A stretch of 64,000 nucleotides of DNA from NCBI RefSeq assembly GCF_022376835.1, contig NZ_CP084606.1, forward strand, positions 862,501 to 926,500, in the 5' to 3' direction. The stretch's first letter is position 1. Every line of letters starts with the position of its first letter. Under the pieces are notes generated by a model. The model was given only the letters and a program-made list of their open reading frames with translations. It was not told the origin of the DNA and did no database searches. The DNA is from Brucepastera parasyntrophica. GTDB lineage: Bacteria; Spirochaetota; Spirochaetia; Treponematales; Treponemataceae. The position numbers and the translations under genes were made by a program. Shown in pieces: positions 19,667-27,503 of this stretch.

Positions 19667-20497
19667 ATGGAATCATGGTATGTTATGCCGCATCCGCCTC
19701 TCGCTATTCCGGATGTCGGACGCGGCGAAGAAAGAAAAATCGCGGCTACTCTTGACGCCTGTAAGGCGGCGGGCAGAGACATAGCCCGGCGCGGAATAGA
19801 AACGATTATCATTATTTCCCCCCATGGGATCATGTTCAGGGACGCCGTCTCAATAATTGGCACCAATACTCTTGAGGGTGATATGGAGCGGTTTGGCGCG
19901 CCGCAGGCCCGGATGGAATTTACGGTAAACAAACCGCTGGTTGAAGACATTGTTTCCTCTGCAGCAAAGATGCCCTTCAGCGGAAGAGTACCGTTTTATC
20001 TTCTCGATTCTGAAACGGCAAAACGTAATGGTTTTGATATTGTCCTTGATCATGGCGCCCTGGTACCGCTCTATTACGCGACCGCTTCAATGCCGGTAAT
20101 GCCGTCACTCGTTCATATAACTTACGGCATGCTCCCATTTAAAAAACTGCTGGAACTCGGAAAACTTATCCGGGACGCCGCGGACCGGTCCAAATCCCGG
20201 ACAGCCTGCATTGCCTCGGGTGATTTATCCCACCGTCTCACCAGGGGCGGCCCTTATTCATATAGTCCCCGGGGAGCGGAATTCGACGCAAAGGTTGTTG
20301 ACATACTGAAACGCGGGGCTTTTACTGAATTCGCAGACATTGATTTGAAACTGTCGGAAGAAGCCGGCGAGTGCGGACTCAGAAGTCTCATCATGCTTGC
20401 CGGAATGTTCGCGGAAGGCGAGCCGTCAAAATCAGAAGTACTCAGTTACGAAGGCCCCTTTGGGGTCGGCTACTGTGTTGCTGAAGGAACATTTTAA
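19667..20497 (+). CDS. AmmeMemoRadiSam system protein B (MEMO1-like)
   Basis: A 276-residue protein of the MEMO1 / class III extradiol dioxygenase-like family. Family-type segments are VMPHPPLAIPDVG at the N-terminus, IIIISPHG near residue 50, LDHGALVPLYY near 130, and IASGDLSHRL with a possible metal-ligand His near 185. Bacterial members almost always sit with AMMECR1 and a radical SAM gene, as here. The biochemical role of the set is unsettled. No Shine-Dalgarno precedes the ATG; a TATATT box ends 6 nt upstream, so the mRNA may be leaderless. AMMECR1 follows after 18 bases. Confidence 0.88.
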   Translation: MESWYVMPHPPLAIPDVGRGEERKIAATLDACKAAGRDIARRGIETIIIISPHGIMFRDAVSIIGTNTLEGDMERFGAPQARMEFTVNKPLVEDIVSSAAKMPFSGRVPFYLLDSETAKRNGFDIVLDHGALVPLYYATASMPVMPSLVHITYGMLPFKKLLELGKLIRDAADRSKSRTACIASGDLSHRLTRGGPYSYSPRGAEFDAKVVDILKRGAFTEFADIDLKLSEEAGECGLRSLIMLAGMFAEGEPSKSEVLSYEGPFGVGYCVAEGTF

Positions 20498-20515
20498 TTT
20501 CACGGAGGTGAAGCC

Positions 20516-21028
20516 ATGACCTATCCGGAGCTTGCACGAATAACCCTTGAACATTATTTTGAAAACAAATCTCTTTCCGTCCCTGAATCCGGCGATCTGA
20601 ACGGAACATCAAAAGGGGTCTTTGTCAGCCTGAAAAAAAACGGAAACCTCCGCGGCTGTATCGGAACCATAGAACCGGTACAGGAAACCCTTGGAGAGGA
20701 AATCATGGCGAATGCGATTTCCTCGGCAACAAGGGACCCGAGATTTCCGCCTGTCACAAAAAACGAAATGCCTGATATTCATATCAGTGTTGATGTTCTT
20801 GATGAACCCGAAGACGCGGCAATTAAGGACCTTGATCCTTCGATATATGGGGTTATTGTCTCATACGGATACCGGCGGGGTTTGCTTCTGCCGGATCTCG
20901 AAGGAGTCGATACGGTCGACCGGCAGGTGGCAATCGCACTGCAAAAAGCCGGAATAGACCCGCCCGAACAGTACCATATCCAGCGGTTCCGGGTCAGGCG
21001 TTACGAAGAGAAAGACAAAAATGCATGA
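20516..21028 (+). CDS. AmmeMemoRadiSam system protein A (AMMECR1)
   Basis: A 170-residue AMMECR1-domain protein. The signature GCIGTIEP appears as NLRGCIGTIEPVQ near residue 45, followed by NAISSATRDPRFPPVT and RGLLLPDLEGVDTV. CACGGAGGTGAA gives a strong ribosome-binding site before the ATG. The stop lies inside the start of the radical SAM gene (8-base overlap), so the two are coupled. The function is unknown; it probably works with its two neighbours. Confidence 0.92.
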   Translation: MTYPELARITLEHYFENKSLSVPESGDLNGTSKGVFVSLKKNGNLRGCIGTIEPVQETLGEEIMANAISSATRDPRFPPVTKNEMPDIHISVDVLDEPEDAAIKDLDPSIYGVIVSYGYRRGLLLPDLEGVDTVDRQVAIALQKAGIDPPEQYHIQRFRVRRYEEKDKNA

Positions 21029-21950
21029 AACGCAGTATTACTCACGAAACGGAAAAGGCGGAATAACCTGCAAGCTCTGTCCGAGAATCTGCACAATAGA
21101 ACCGGGGTTCTGCGGATTCTGCGGGGCGAGGGGAATGCCGGCAGGCAATACACAAAAAGATGAAAAATTATACACCTTGAATTACGGAAAAATTGCGGCC
21201 CTTTCTATGGACCCCATCGAAAAGAAGCCCCTGTACTGTTTTTTTCCCGGCAGTCAAATTCTTTCTGCCGGGACATTTGGCTGCAACCTTGACTGCTCAT
21301 TCTGCCAGAACAGCTCTCTTGTGTGCGGCGGAAATGATACCGGAAAAAGAGAAAACAGTTTTGATATGATCTCGGAATACGCGGACAGCCTGGAATATGT
21401 TTCACCCGAAGAACTGTGCGATGCCGCGGCCCTCCGCCAGGATAATCTGGGGCTCGCATTTACTTACAACGAACCGTCTGTCTGGTACGAGTACGTGTAT
21501 GATACCTCTTTTCTGTTAAAACAGAAATACCCGGATAAAAAAGCGGTCCTTGTTTCCAACGGATATATAAATCAGGAACCTTTAAAAAATCTTTTACCGT
21601 TTATTGACGCGGTTAATTTTGATTTAAAAGGCGGAGACCGTTTTTACCGTGAAATCTGCAAAGGTAAACAGGCCTATACTGCCGTACGTGAATCCATCCG
21701 CACTGCGGCTGATGCGGGATGCCATATTGAAATTTCATTTCTTGTTATTGACGGCGAAAACAGTGACGCGGAAACGGTAACCGGTATCATCGATTTTATA
21801 GCTTCCGTTAATCCGGAAATTCCGCTTCACATAAACAGGTATTTTCCCCGAAGGTTTATGACAATCCCGCAGACAAAACGGGAAACCCTCGAATCAATAT
21901 ATGGACAGGCAAAACAAAAACTGAAATATGTATATCTCGGAAATATCTGA
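21021..21950 (+). CDS. AmmeMemoRadiSam system radical SAM enzyme
   Basis: A 309-residue radical SAM protein related to PflA-type activases. The cluster motif is CNLDCSFC (Cys 88, 92, 95). An N-terminal Cys-rich part, CKLCPRIC plus CGFC, could bind a second metal centre. TYNEPSVWYEYV and NFDLKGGDRFYR are typical of this subfamily. It completes the three-gene set. By homology it would generate a 5'-deoxyadenosyl radical, but the substrate is not known. Intact and coupled to AMMECR1. Confidence 0.92.
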   Translation: MHETQYYSRNGKGGITCKLCPRICTIEPGFCGFCGARGMPAGNTQKDEKLYTLNYGKIAALSMDPIEKKPLYCFFPGSQILSAGTFGCNLDCSFCQNSSLVCGGNDTGKRENSFDMISEYADSLEYVSPEELCDAAALRQDNLGLAFTYNEPSVWYEYVYDTSFLLKQKYPDKKAVLVSNGYINQEPLKNLLPFIDAVNFDLKGGDRFYREICKGKQAYTAVRESIRTAADAGCHIEISFLVIDGENSDAETVTGIIDFIASVNPEIPLHINRYFPRRFMTIPQTKRETLESIYGQAKQKLKYVYLGNI

Positions 21951-21952
21951 AA

Positions 21953-22784
21953 TCAGCTGTTTTTCAGAGGCTGGCACACAGGACAGAAATATATGTTTCC
22001 TCCCAGAAAAGCCTGCCTTGTTATCATTCCGCCGCACTGCGGACAGGGATCATTCAGTGTTTTATTTGAAAGAATTGTCTTATATGATCCGCTGTTTCCG
22101 AATAAATCCCTTTCAGTATCCCTCCCCCTTTCCGGGCCATCTCGGACAGTGTTTTTTTCACGCTTTTGAAAAGACTCTTTTTTCTCCTGTATCAAGAAAC
22201 TGGATTTTTGTTTTCGGATTGACCCGGGCGTTGAAAAGAATATCCTGAAGAACGCCATTGCCCAACCCCGGAATACGCTGTTCCGTTGCGAGAAAGCCCT
22301 TCGCGCTCATGGAAGGTTTTACACCGTCAAAAAGATCCATAAAATAGGACTCCGTAAATTCATCGGTGAGAGGGTTCGGCTTTTGTTTCGCTATCAGATA
22401 ATACGGATTATCATTTTCACCTTCGGAATATACCCAGATACCTCCGTACATTTGAATGGTACATACAATAGAAGAACTGTCCTCAAAAAGTATATACAGC
22501 TGATGTTTTTTTGGCGGTTCTTTTTCAGGAGCCAGATACCTCATGTTTATCCCGTCCCCGATCAACAGTCTTGTTTTTCCGGCCTCCACTTCTACCATCC
22601 CTGAATAGGCGTATGTTTCACCGATAGTAGAGCCTTCCAGTAACGCAGGATATGAAGCGGGATCGTCATGGTAAAAAGCGAACCCGTGAGGAGATGCGTT
22701 TGCCTGTGCAAAACGGATTTTTTTTCCTCTGATTACGCTATTGCACTGCTCCGCAATAGTCCGTGTCTCCGGTATTTCCAGCAT
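21953..22784 (-). CDS. Fpg/Nei-family DNA glycosylase, frame broken twice
   Basis: A base-excision repair glycosylase/AP lyase of the Fpg/endonuclease VIII family. The N-terminal MLEIPETRTIAEQ places the Pro-Glu pair at residues 5-6 instead of 2-3. The helix-two-turn-helix segment RIPGLGNGVLQDILF is present. The zinc finger CPQCGG..YFCPVCQ lies at the C-terminus. Two lost bases are inferred. Six T (22178-22183) restores GEKKSLFKSVKKTLSEM. Five C (22124-22128) restores ARKGGRDTERDLFGN and the zinc finger frame. The repaired length is 277 residues, normal for the family. Fpg or Nei specificity cannot be decided. It is convergent with the radical SAM gene. Confidence 0.82.
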
Positions 22785-22859
22785 GCTGTTCTTCCTTAAA
22801 AATGAGTTTAAAAAACTATATCATGCAATATATGACAGCACTATACACCTTTAAGTTAC

Positions 22860-22944
22860 GTTTCTGATATAAAGAATTAATAAATTCTTTATATCAGAAA
22901 CACTTACAATCGGAAATAGTCAAATAATAAAATTATTTGACTAT
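22860..22944. repeat. Two-hairpin dispersed repeat, copy 4
   Basis: Hairpin A (22860-22901) is a perfect 19-bp stem starting GTTTCTGATATAAAG with a 4-nt loop. Linker ACTTACAATCGGAA. Hairpin B (22916-22944) pairs ATAGTCAAATAAT with its complement across AAA. The best-preserved copy, between the glycosylase and queD. Confidence 0.88.
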
Positions 22945-22967
22945 ATGTCAGTATTTTTTCCAGACTT

Positions 22968-23333
22968 CTATATTTCATGTATATACCTCGCCCTGCTTGA
23001 AGGAGTTTCATATACATCAACCGCATAGAGAGGGGCCTCGGGCAGCAGTTTTTTTATTTCAAAAAAAATATATTCTGCAATACGTTCAGCGCTCGGATTT
23101 TCCGAAAAAACGGGCAAGTCATTCAGATTGGTATGATCGAGGTCCGCACATACATCCCGTAATGCTTTTTTCAGAACTCCAAAATCTACCAGCATTCCGC
23201 CGGAATCAAGAACATTTCCCCGGACATGAGCCAGCACGCGGTAATTATGTCCATGCAGATTTTCACATTTTCCGTGATAATCCTTTAAATAGTGAGCTGC
23301 TGCAAATTCAGCTTCAACTCTTATTTCATACAT
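22968..23333 (-). CDS. queD: 6-carboxytetrahydropterin synthase (QueD/PTPS family)
   Basis: QueD converts dihydroneopterin triphosphate to 6-carboxytetrahydropterin in queuosine and 7-deazapurine synthesis. Zinc ligands are the His of FAAAHYL and both His of LHGHNY; the catalytic Cys is in HGKCENLHG. The C-terminal VDVYETPSS is a family signature. Three in-frame ATGs are possible. I choose the one at 23333 (MYEIRVEAEF, 121 residues) because a TTGTGT-17-TATTAT promoter ends 6 nt before it and no ribosome-binding site exists. Other queuosine genes are not in the window, so a PTPS-like role remains possible. Confidence 0.85.
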   Translation of the reverse strand: MYEIRVEAEFAAAHYLKDYHGKCENLHGHNYRVLAHVRGNVLDSGGMLVDFGVLKKALRDVCADLDHTNLNDLPVFSENPSAERIAEYIFFEIKKLLPEAPLYAVDVYETPSSRARYIHEI

Positions 23334-23339
23334 ACACAT

Positions 23340-23368
23340 ATAATACAGTGAAGGTGTTGCAAACACAA
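23340..23368 (-). promoter_or_regulatory. Putative promoter of queD (leaderless)
   Basis: On the minus strand, TTGTGT (23363-23368), 17-bp spacer, TATTAT (23340-23345). The ATG at 23333 begins 7 nt beyond the -10 box, so the transcript should start at the start codon. Confidence 0.5.
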
Positions 23369-23403
23369 GGGCGTACTGCTACAATGGGTACCTGGAGAAA
23401 ATA

Positions 23404-24507
23404 ATGAACATTGGAATCATTTATGGCGGTAAGTCCGGAGAACATGAAGTTTCGCTTATATCAGCTGCTTCAGTTGTCCGGAATATTTCTGCTCATGACC
23501 ACAGAATATATCTTATTGCCATATCAAAAAACGGCTTTTGGTATCTTCAGGATGAAAGCTTACTTGAAGAGGTCTGCGGTAACGCAGAGGCAACCCTTCA
23601 GGTAACAGAGAATGAAAACAGCAGAGTTACTATTGTTCCCGGCGGCGGACCGAAAGGAGCTTTCAAATGCGGGGATACTGTTCTGCGTATTGATGTCGTC
23701 TTTCCGATCCTGCATGGGACGTTTGGGGAAGACGGCTGTATTCAGGGATTATTTGAAATGGCCGATATACCCTATGTCGGGGCCGGTGTTATGGCCAGCA
23801 GCCTGTCAATGGATAAGGAAAAAACAAAGATGATCTGGCAGGAGTCAGACCTTCCCGTTGTTCCGTACAAAGCGGTTAAAATTCCTGAGTGGACCGATGA
23901 AACAAAAAAGTTTTCCCTGCTGAGGAAAATTGAGGAAAATTTTCCCTACCCTGTATTTGTCAAACCGGCTTCAACCGGAAGTTCGGTCGGCGCCTCAAAG
24001 GTTTCCGGAAAAGACGAACTGGAAAGAGCCATGGAAGAGGCGTTCCAGTGGGACAATAAAATTATTATTGAATCCTTTATTCCGGCCCGTGAAATTGAAT
24101 GTTCCGTAACGGGAAGCGAATCGCCGGTAGCCTACACTCTTGCAGAAATAATACCGACACATGAGTTTTATGATTATGAAGCAAAGTACACAGATCCTGA
24201 CGGCGCGTCTTTTAATATTCCGGCAAACATTCCCGAAGAAACCACCGAGAAGATCAGGACTATGGCAATCGAAGCCTATAAGGTCCTGGATGTTACAGGA
24301 ATGGCGCGCGTTGACTTCTTTATCGATAAACGGGACGGCACCATTTACCTGAATGAGATAAACACCATTCCGGGCTTTACATCAATCTCAATGTTTTCGA
24401 AAATGTGTGAAGCGTCCGGGCTTCCCTATAATGAGCTTATTCTGAAACTGCTGGGCCAGGCAAAGGCGCAGCATGACTCGCGGAAAGCCTTACGGACAAG
24501 CCGATAA
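23404..24507 (+). CDS. ddl: D-alanine--D-alanine ligase
   Basis: Ddl joins two D-alanines with ATP for peptidoglycan. ATP-grasp features: the N-terminal IIYGGKSGEHEVSL, the conserved LHGTFGEDGCIQGLFE, FVKPASTGSSVGASKV for nucleotide binding, ARVDFFIDKRDGTIYLNEIN with metal-binding Asp/Glu/Asn, and a final TIPGFTSISMF. At 367 residues it is complete. GGAG lies before the ATG. Its TAA overlaps the next ATG by one base, so it is coupled to the dapF-like gene. Confidence 0.95.
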   Translation: MNIGIIYGGKSGEHEVSLISAASVVRNISAHDHRIYLIAISKNGFWYLQDESLLEEVCGNAEATLQVTENENSRVTIVPGGGPKGAFKCGDTVLRIDVVFPILHGTFGEDGCIQGLFEMADIPYVGAGVMASSLSMDKEKTKMIWQESDLPVVPYKAVKIPEWTDETKKFSLLRKIEENFPYPVFVKPASTGSSVGASKVSGKDELERAMEEAFQWDNKIIIESFIPAREIECSVTGSESPVAYTLAEIIPTHEFYDYEAKYTDPDGASFNIPANIPEETTEKIRTMAIEAYKVLDVTGMARVDFFIDKRDGTIYLNEINTIPGFTSISMFSKMCEASGLPYNELILKLLGQAKAQHDSRKALRTSR

Positions 24508-25402
24508 TGACCATACCTTTTCTGAAAATGCAGCTTGCGGGAAACGGATTTATTCTTATTGATCCTGACAACCTGCAAAAGGAACAAAACCAGCCTGACG
24601 GGCAGGACTTTTTTCCTGCGGATTATTATCCGGTTATTGCCCAGCGGCTCTGCAACCGGCGTTACGGAGTCGGCGCTTCCGCAGTAATTTTTCTTGCTAA
24701 AGACAACACTATCAGGGTTTTTAATCCGCAGGGGCAGCTTCTCTCCGAAGCGGATGACGCCCTTCTCTGCGCGGCGCGTTTTGCGTTTGATTCCGGCAGG
24801 GTGAAAAATCATACCATTGTATTCACCACTCCGAGGGAAGAAAAAAAATTGAAATCCTCGGTTCCCATGAATTCAAGATTATATGCGGAGCTCCCTTTTC
24901 ACTGCTGAACGGTCTTGTCGTAACACCCGATTCCGATAATCTTCTGGCAATTATAGAAAGGGAAGGTATAAAAACAACATACTCCGCCCTGCATATACGG
25001 GAAGATGTAGTGGTCGCTTTTCCGCAGGCCCTTGGCATGCTTTCCTATTCGGACTTTTCAGCACTCGTTAATAAGACATTCCCCGGAAAAAAAATACTGC
25101 CTGTTATCGCCAGAATAATAACTTCCGAAACACTTCTTTTACGCGTTCATCCAAAGGGTGAATCCGGCGCCTGTGCCGCGGCCTGCGCCGCACTTACTGC
25201 GGCGGTGTGCGCTGGAAGCGCGGACACGGAGGCAGTCGTTATGTTTGAACAGACGGGTACTGACGGTCAGCCGGATACAGTCATTGCACAGGATACCGAT
25301 AATTCACGCAGACTCGCGGTAGTATGGAATACCAAAATAAATGAATTACAGGTTATCGGTTCAGGCGGATATTTATTTGAAGGCAAATTTGATATACCTT
25401 GA
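24507..25402 (+). CDS. Diaminopimelate epimerase-like protein lacking one catalytic Cys, frame broken
   Basis: The fold resembles DapF: FLKMQLAGNGFILID at the start, RLCNRRYGVGASAVIF, and FNPQGQLLSEADDALLCAARFAF. In true DapF the last motif reads E(M)CGNG(x)RC; here the catalytic Cys is replaced (SEADDA). A later GESGACAAACAA may keep the second Cys. The frame breaks at eight A (24841-24848). One more A reads EEKKIEILGSHEFKII and gives about 298 residues. The gene is coupled to ddl, which fits a cell-wall role, but epimerase activity is doubtful. It may be a DapF paralogue with another task, or the loss may reflect a peptidoglycan without meso-diaminopimelate. Confidence 0.65.
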
Positions 25403-25447
25403 GCAGCAGACTGGATAATCAGACCTCCGCAAAAAACAACTAGTCTG

Positions 25448-26494
25448 TCAGCGGCCAAACAGGGTAAAGAGCGAAAGAATTGTCCCCGATCCTATCATTA
25501 CCCATCCGTTAATAACCAGAGGCTCCGTAACAAGAGGATCATTTTTTACCATTACCGGCCATATATTACCCAAGGCGCAGGAAACTGAACCCAGGGCGAA
25601 AAGGGCCACAATCATAGCCCCGGAAGCAAATTTATTCCTTTTAATTGAAGCGCCTCCCGTATCCTCAGGCGACGGCCAGTACCGGGTACTTACGGTAAAA
25701 TCACCTTCCTGCCATACCTGAGGGGCCGTAAAACCCAGCGGAGAGGAAGGTTCCGGTATTAATTTTGTTCCGGAAGTATATGTATATAAAAACGGAGAAT
25801 TAACTTTCCAGAAAACTTCAACTTCGTGTGAAATGAGCTGTGTCGGGAGCTGGGACAAACCAAGATTAAAATAGGAACGGTCTTCAGTCACAACTTTTTC
25901 AATCATTTCATTTTTCCCTATTACCAGCGAATCTGCCCGGCCGTCTATTTCCGTTTTCACAAGAGCGGAGCCTTCAAAGCAGAATACCCGGTAGAGAATG
26001 GCGGAACTTCTCGCGGAAGACGCCCCTTCAATAGAAGTGTCTTGAAATGGAATAACATCCACCCCAAAATCACTCTCATGAACACCGGCAGTCAGACTGT
26101 TTGTTGTAACGTAAAAGAAATCAGATCCGGGCTGCGCGGACGCCAAAACCCTCATTCGCCCGTATAAAAGCTCTCCGCCGGGACTGGTATTCACCGACGC
26201 TCCGTCAGTAAACACAAAGGCCGTATTTTCGGCAAGATGGACTGCCGCTGAAAGAGGAAAAACTATAATTTCCAGAAAAGTTGTGGCATAGGTTTTTATC
26301 ATATCCCCGGGATTGATTTCCACGCCTATTACATTGGCGTTCCGCACGGAGTATGTTTCAATTATCTGCCCCCGGACTATATCAAAAGAACCGCCTTCGC
26401 CACCCGAGATTTCCGCATACCTGTCCTGCGCAAATCCCGGAAGGAAAAAGAGAAAAAAACAGAAACCCGCGGCGATTAATCGTTTATTGATCAT
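25448..26494 (-). CDS. FecR-domain exported protein
   Basis: The N-terminus is a signal peptide (RLIAAGFCFFLFFLPGFAQ). Residues from about 40 to 200 fit a FecR-type domain: GDMIKTYATTFLEIIV, a LAENTAFVF turn, GELLYGRMRVLA and AGVHESDFGVDV. Two hydrophobic helices lie at the C-terminus (ASGAMIVALFALGSVSCALG and INGWVMIGSGTILSLFTLFG). It is probably an inner-membrane protein with a periplasmic FecR fold, common in spirochaetes and not linked to iron there. The gene is intact, 348 residues, convergent with the dapF-like gene. Confidence 0.7.
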   Translation of the reverse strand: MINKRLIAAGFCFFLFFLPGFAQDRYAEISGGEGGSFDIVRGQIIETYSVRNANVIGVEINPGDMIKTYATTFLEIIVFPLSAAVHLAENTAFVFTDGASVNTSPGGELLYGRMRVLASAQPGSDFFYVTTNSLTAGVHESDFGVDVIPFQDTSIEGASSARSSAILYRVFCFEGSALVKTEIDGRADSLVIGKNEMIEKVVTEDRSYFNLGLSQLPTQLISHEVEVFWKVNSPFLYTYTSGTKLIPEPSSPLGFTAPQVWQEGDFTVSTRYWPSPEDTGGASIKRNKFASGAMIVALFALGSVSCALGNIWPVMVKNDPLVTEPLVINGWVMIGSGTILSLFTLFGR

Positions 26495-26545
26495 AAAATA
26501 ATACCCTGCCGGATTATGCGGTATAAATGGACCTGCAAATCCTGC

Positions 26546-26574
26546 TTGATGTGTGGTTAATTATGCTATATTAT
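26546..26574 (+). promoter_or_regulatory. Putative promoter of the gene at 26583
   Basis: TTGATG (26546-26551), 17-bp spacer, TATTAT (26569-26574), with an overlapping TATAAT at 26572-26577. The ATG follows 8 nt after the -10 and no ribosome-binding site is present. Confidence 0.5.
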
Positions 26575-26582
26575 AATACACA

Positions 26583-27503
26583 ATGAACCGGAAAACAACC
26601 TCTATTGATATATCCCTTACAAATGATATGGTTAATGGGATTCTGCGCGCCTGTGTTCCGGAAAAGGCCGAAACGATACCTGCTTTCAGATACAATGAGG
26701 GAGAAGAATCCTTTATTCTTCTTAAAACGCCTCTTGAAATACCTGAAATGCCGGTTCATCATCCTATTGAAGAAACTACCCCTCCCGCCGGATATTTGAA
26801 TATGATCTCCGGGCTGTGTTCCTATCTGGCCGAAAAATGCCCCTTTCTGGTCAAAGATACCAAATGGTTTTTCAATCCGGTGACCATTCATCAGCCCTGT
26901 TTTTACCGTCTGTATGAATATGAAAAAGAAACCTATGTATATCTCCTGCGGGTAAATCTTCTTTGCAGGCCTCTCGAAAGCGAAGTTATCTCTCATAAAA
27001 CAAATGCGAAAACGGCGCATTACCGGACAAACCGCCTGTATGTGGAAGCCGACTTTCTGCCGCTTTCCGGGGTACAGCCGGAAAAAGAATTGATCATTCA
27101 CCAGACAATTCCCGACACATGGAAAGGTGAAGCCGGACAGGGTTATATGATTTACGGGATATGGATGGATGCCGATATCAATAAATTCTTCAGTAAACTG
27201 GTGATACCGGCCGGAAAGCGGATTCATCCCTACTATCCGGTCACCTGCAAGTACCGCTGTATCAGCCTGAATGCGCTCGGGAACACAGGACCGGGACTGC
27301 TGCATGAAATACGTCATATTATTGAACCATGTCTTGATGACATACTTGAAGAACTGCAGGTTTCCGCTTTTTCCGAACAGCTGCCTCTTTTTCGGAAAAT
27401 AAAAAAAACAGTCCCCCATGAAATTACGGCACACTGGAAAAATCTTTCTGTGCAGATATGTTTGAATACACAGGAACAGAAGGAGTACGTTATTGAATTT
27501 TAA
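26583..27503 (+). CDS. Unknown protein encoded before murD
   Basis: A 306-residue soluble protein without signal peptide or membrane helices and without a family I recognise. It has scattered conserved-looking aromatic and Cys residues (KWFFNPVTIHQPCFYRLYEYE, YYPVTCKYRCISLN) and an acidic, charged C-terminal third. An antisense open frame of 346 codons covers it (26571-27611), but only this strand has a promoter ending just before its start. AGGAG within its last codons serves as the ribosome-binding site of murD, whose TTG overlaps it by 11 bases. Coupling to murD suggests a cell-wall or division role; this is inference only. Confidence 0.7.
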   Translation: MNRKTTSIDISLTNDMVNGILRACVPEKAETIPAFRYNEGEESFILLKTPLEIPEMPVHHPIEETTPPAGYLNMISGLCSYLAEKCPFLVKDTKWFFNPVTIHQPCFYRLYEYEKETYVYLLRVNLLCRPLESEVISHKTNAKTAHYRTNRLYVEADFLPLSGVQPEKELIIHQTIPDTWKGEAGQGYMIYGIWMDADINKFFSKLVIPAGKRIHPYYPVTCKYRCISLNALGNTGPGLLHEIRHIIEPCLDDILEELQVSAFSEQLPLFRKIKKTVPHEITAHWKNLSVQICLNTQEQKEYVIEF

